This document shows positions 5,237-6,071 of a DNA stretch of 6,071 nt, one piece after another. Source of the DNA: Phycisphaerae bacterium. GTDB lineage: Bacteria; Planctomycetota; Phycisphaerae; Phycisphaerales; SM1A02. The first letter of the stretch is position 1. The number at the start of each line of letters is the position of its first letter. The stretch spans positions 1 through 6,071 of the forward strand of contig PKCT01000216.1 in the NCBI GenBank assembly GCA_002862325.1, written 5' to 3'. The notes under the pieces are model-generated. The model was not told the origin of the DNA and made no database searches. It saw only the letters and a list, made by a program, of their open reading frames with translations. A program made the translations under genes and the position numbers.

Positions 5237-6071
5237 GTGAGATGCCGTACCTGCGACTATCCACTTTGGAACATCGCACCGGGACCGTGTCCTGAGTGCG
5301 GTACGGTCTTCGATCCCGCCGACTTCGAGTTTCCGGTCGGCCGGGTCCGGTTCTGCTGTCCGCACTGCGACCAGGCGTACTTCGGGGATGGCGACGGGGG
5401 GCACCTGGTGCCGCCCGCCTTCAAGTGCATGGGCTGCGGGCGCTCCATCGATGAATCGTCGTGCACGGTTCGACCGGTCGAGGGCTACGACGAGGCGGAT
5501 CTCGAGGTCGCCTCGCTGCCCTGGTTCGACCATCGCCGTGGCCGGTTCCGCAGGTTTGTGGACACGATCGGCTGGAGCATGACGCGCCCGGGCCAGCTCG
5601 GTGCGACGATGCCCGCGAACGGTGCGTTCCTAGGCGGCCTCAAGTTCGTCGTTCGCATCCAGAGCCTGATCTTCCTCATCGGAGTCTTCCCCGTCATCCT
5701 CGCGTTTCTCGTGGCGTTCGGGCTTGCTGGTGGAATCGGTACGGGACCGGTGATGGGGGTCAGCTTCTCGATGATGTGGCTGGCGATGGCGATCGCCGGC
5801 ATCCTCCTCCTGGCCCTCCAAGGGGCGATCGCCCACGTGATCCTTCGCGTGACCGGGCCGGTTCGTCATCCGTTGCAGGCGACGATCGGGACCATCTTCT
5901 TCGCATCCGGTCCGATCGCGCTCTCCATGGTTCCCATTGTCGGCCCCCTCTGCCTCAACACCGTCGGCGTCATCTGGGGGATCGCCGCCGGGTGCGTTGC
6001 GCTCCAGAAGTCGCAGGAGGTGAGCGTCGGCCGCGCGTGCCTCGCGAATCTGACCGTCCCGGTGGTCGGCA
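5237..6071 (+). CDS. zinc-ribbon plus Yip1-like multi-pass membrane protein, 3' end missing
   Basis: The frame is open from GTG at 5237 to the right edge (278 codons), so the C-terminus is missing. The N-terminus holds two probable zinc ribbons: C3, C6, C18 and C21 (first, MRCRTCDYPL and PCPECG), and C41, C44, C64 and C67 (second, CCPHC and KCMGC), with extra C40 and C76. A polar linker (about 78-135) contains WSMTRPGQLG, a segment often placed just before Yip1 domains. Hydrophobic segments follow at about 143-165, 177-200, 217-237 and 241-257. The pattern HVILRVTGPVR, then ASGPIALSMVPIVGP, then VGVIWGIAAGCVALQKSQEVSVGRA resembles the bacterial Yip1/YIF1-type domain. Function is unknown; cytoplasmic ribbons attached to an integral membrane domain suggest protein or nucleic-acid contact at the membrane, which is inference. 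The family call comes from pattern recognition only. Confidence 0.75.
   Translation, partial: MRCRTCDYPLWNIAPGPCPECGTVFDPADFEFPVGRVRFCCPHCDQAYFGDGDGGHLVPPAFKCMGCGRSIDESSCTVRPVEGYDEADLEVASLPWFDHRRGRFRRFVDTIGWSMTRPGQLGATMPANGAFLGGLKFVVRIQSLIFLIGVFPVILAFLVAFGLAGGIGTGPVMGVSFSMMWLAMAIAGILLLALQGAIAHVILRVTGPVRHPLQATIGTIFFASGPIALSMVPIVGPLCLNTVGVIWGIAAGCVALQKSQEVSVGRACLANLTVPVVG

Noticed and set aside
4110..5279. Long open frame on the minus strand opposite ilvE
   Set aside because: It is antisense to a clear PLP enzyme gene and has the same shadow-like composition with no recognisable domain.

Overview
The window is a G+C-rich chromosomal segment of housekeeping genes, all read left to right. The organism is most likely a member of the Planctomycetota, perhaps a Phycisphaerae-like lineage. 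I infer this from the style of RecR, from a divergent RpoN, and from a last gene that joins zinc ribbons to a Yip1-like membrane domain. This is recognition from memory, not a database result. All five genes whose 3' ends are visible stop with TGA.

Layout. Positions 1-1202 hold the 3' part of dnaX (clamp-loader gamma/tau subunit). It is followed, with a one-base overlap, by ybaB/ebfC (1202-1576) and after 27 bases by recR (1604-2230). This is the widely conserved dnaX-ybaB-recR replication and repair cluster. A 275-base gap (2231-2505) with only weak signals leads to rpoN (sigma-54, 2506-4035, GTG start). A 173-base gap with a G5/C5 hairpin, a T5 run and a possible -10 element leads to a branched-chain aminotransferase gene (ilvE type, 4287-5159, or from 4209). 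After 77 bases, a strong Shine-Dalgarno and a GTG open a gene for a zinc-ribbon/Yip1-like membrane protein that runs off the right edge (5237-6071).

How the genes relate. DnaX loads the sliding clamp, YbaB is a nucleoid-associated DNA-binding protein, and RecR acts with RecF/RecO in recombinational repair, so the first three form one functional and probably transcriptional unit. RpoN, IlvE and the membrane protein each follow a gap and have no obvious functional link.

The best signals are two A runs inside dnaX. A ten-A run lies exactly where the conserved clamp-loader part ends and the low-complexity linker begins, and both shifted frames stop within two to six codons. This is what a tau/gamma switch by transcriptional slippage or frameshifting would look like. 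At the end of dnaX, an in-frame A_AAA_AAG heptamer would, after a -1 shift, bypass the dnaX stop and continue directly into ybaB. I found no mobile element, CRISPR array, tRNA or rRNA. No wholly unknown system is evident.
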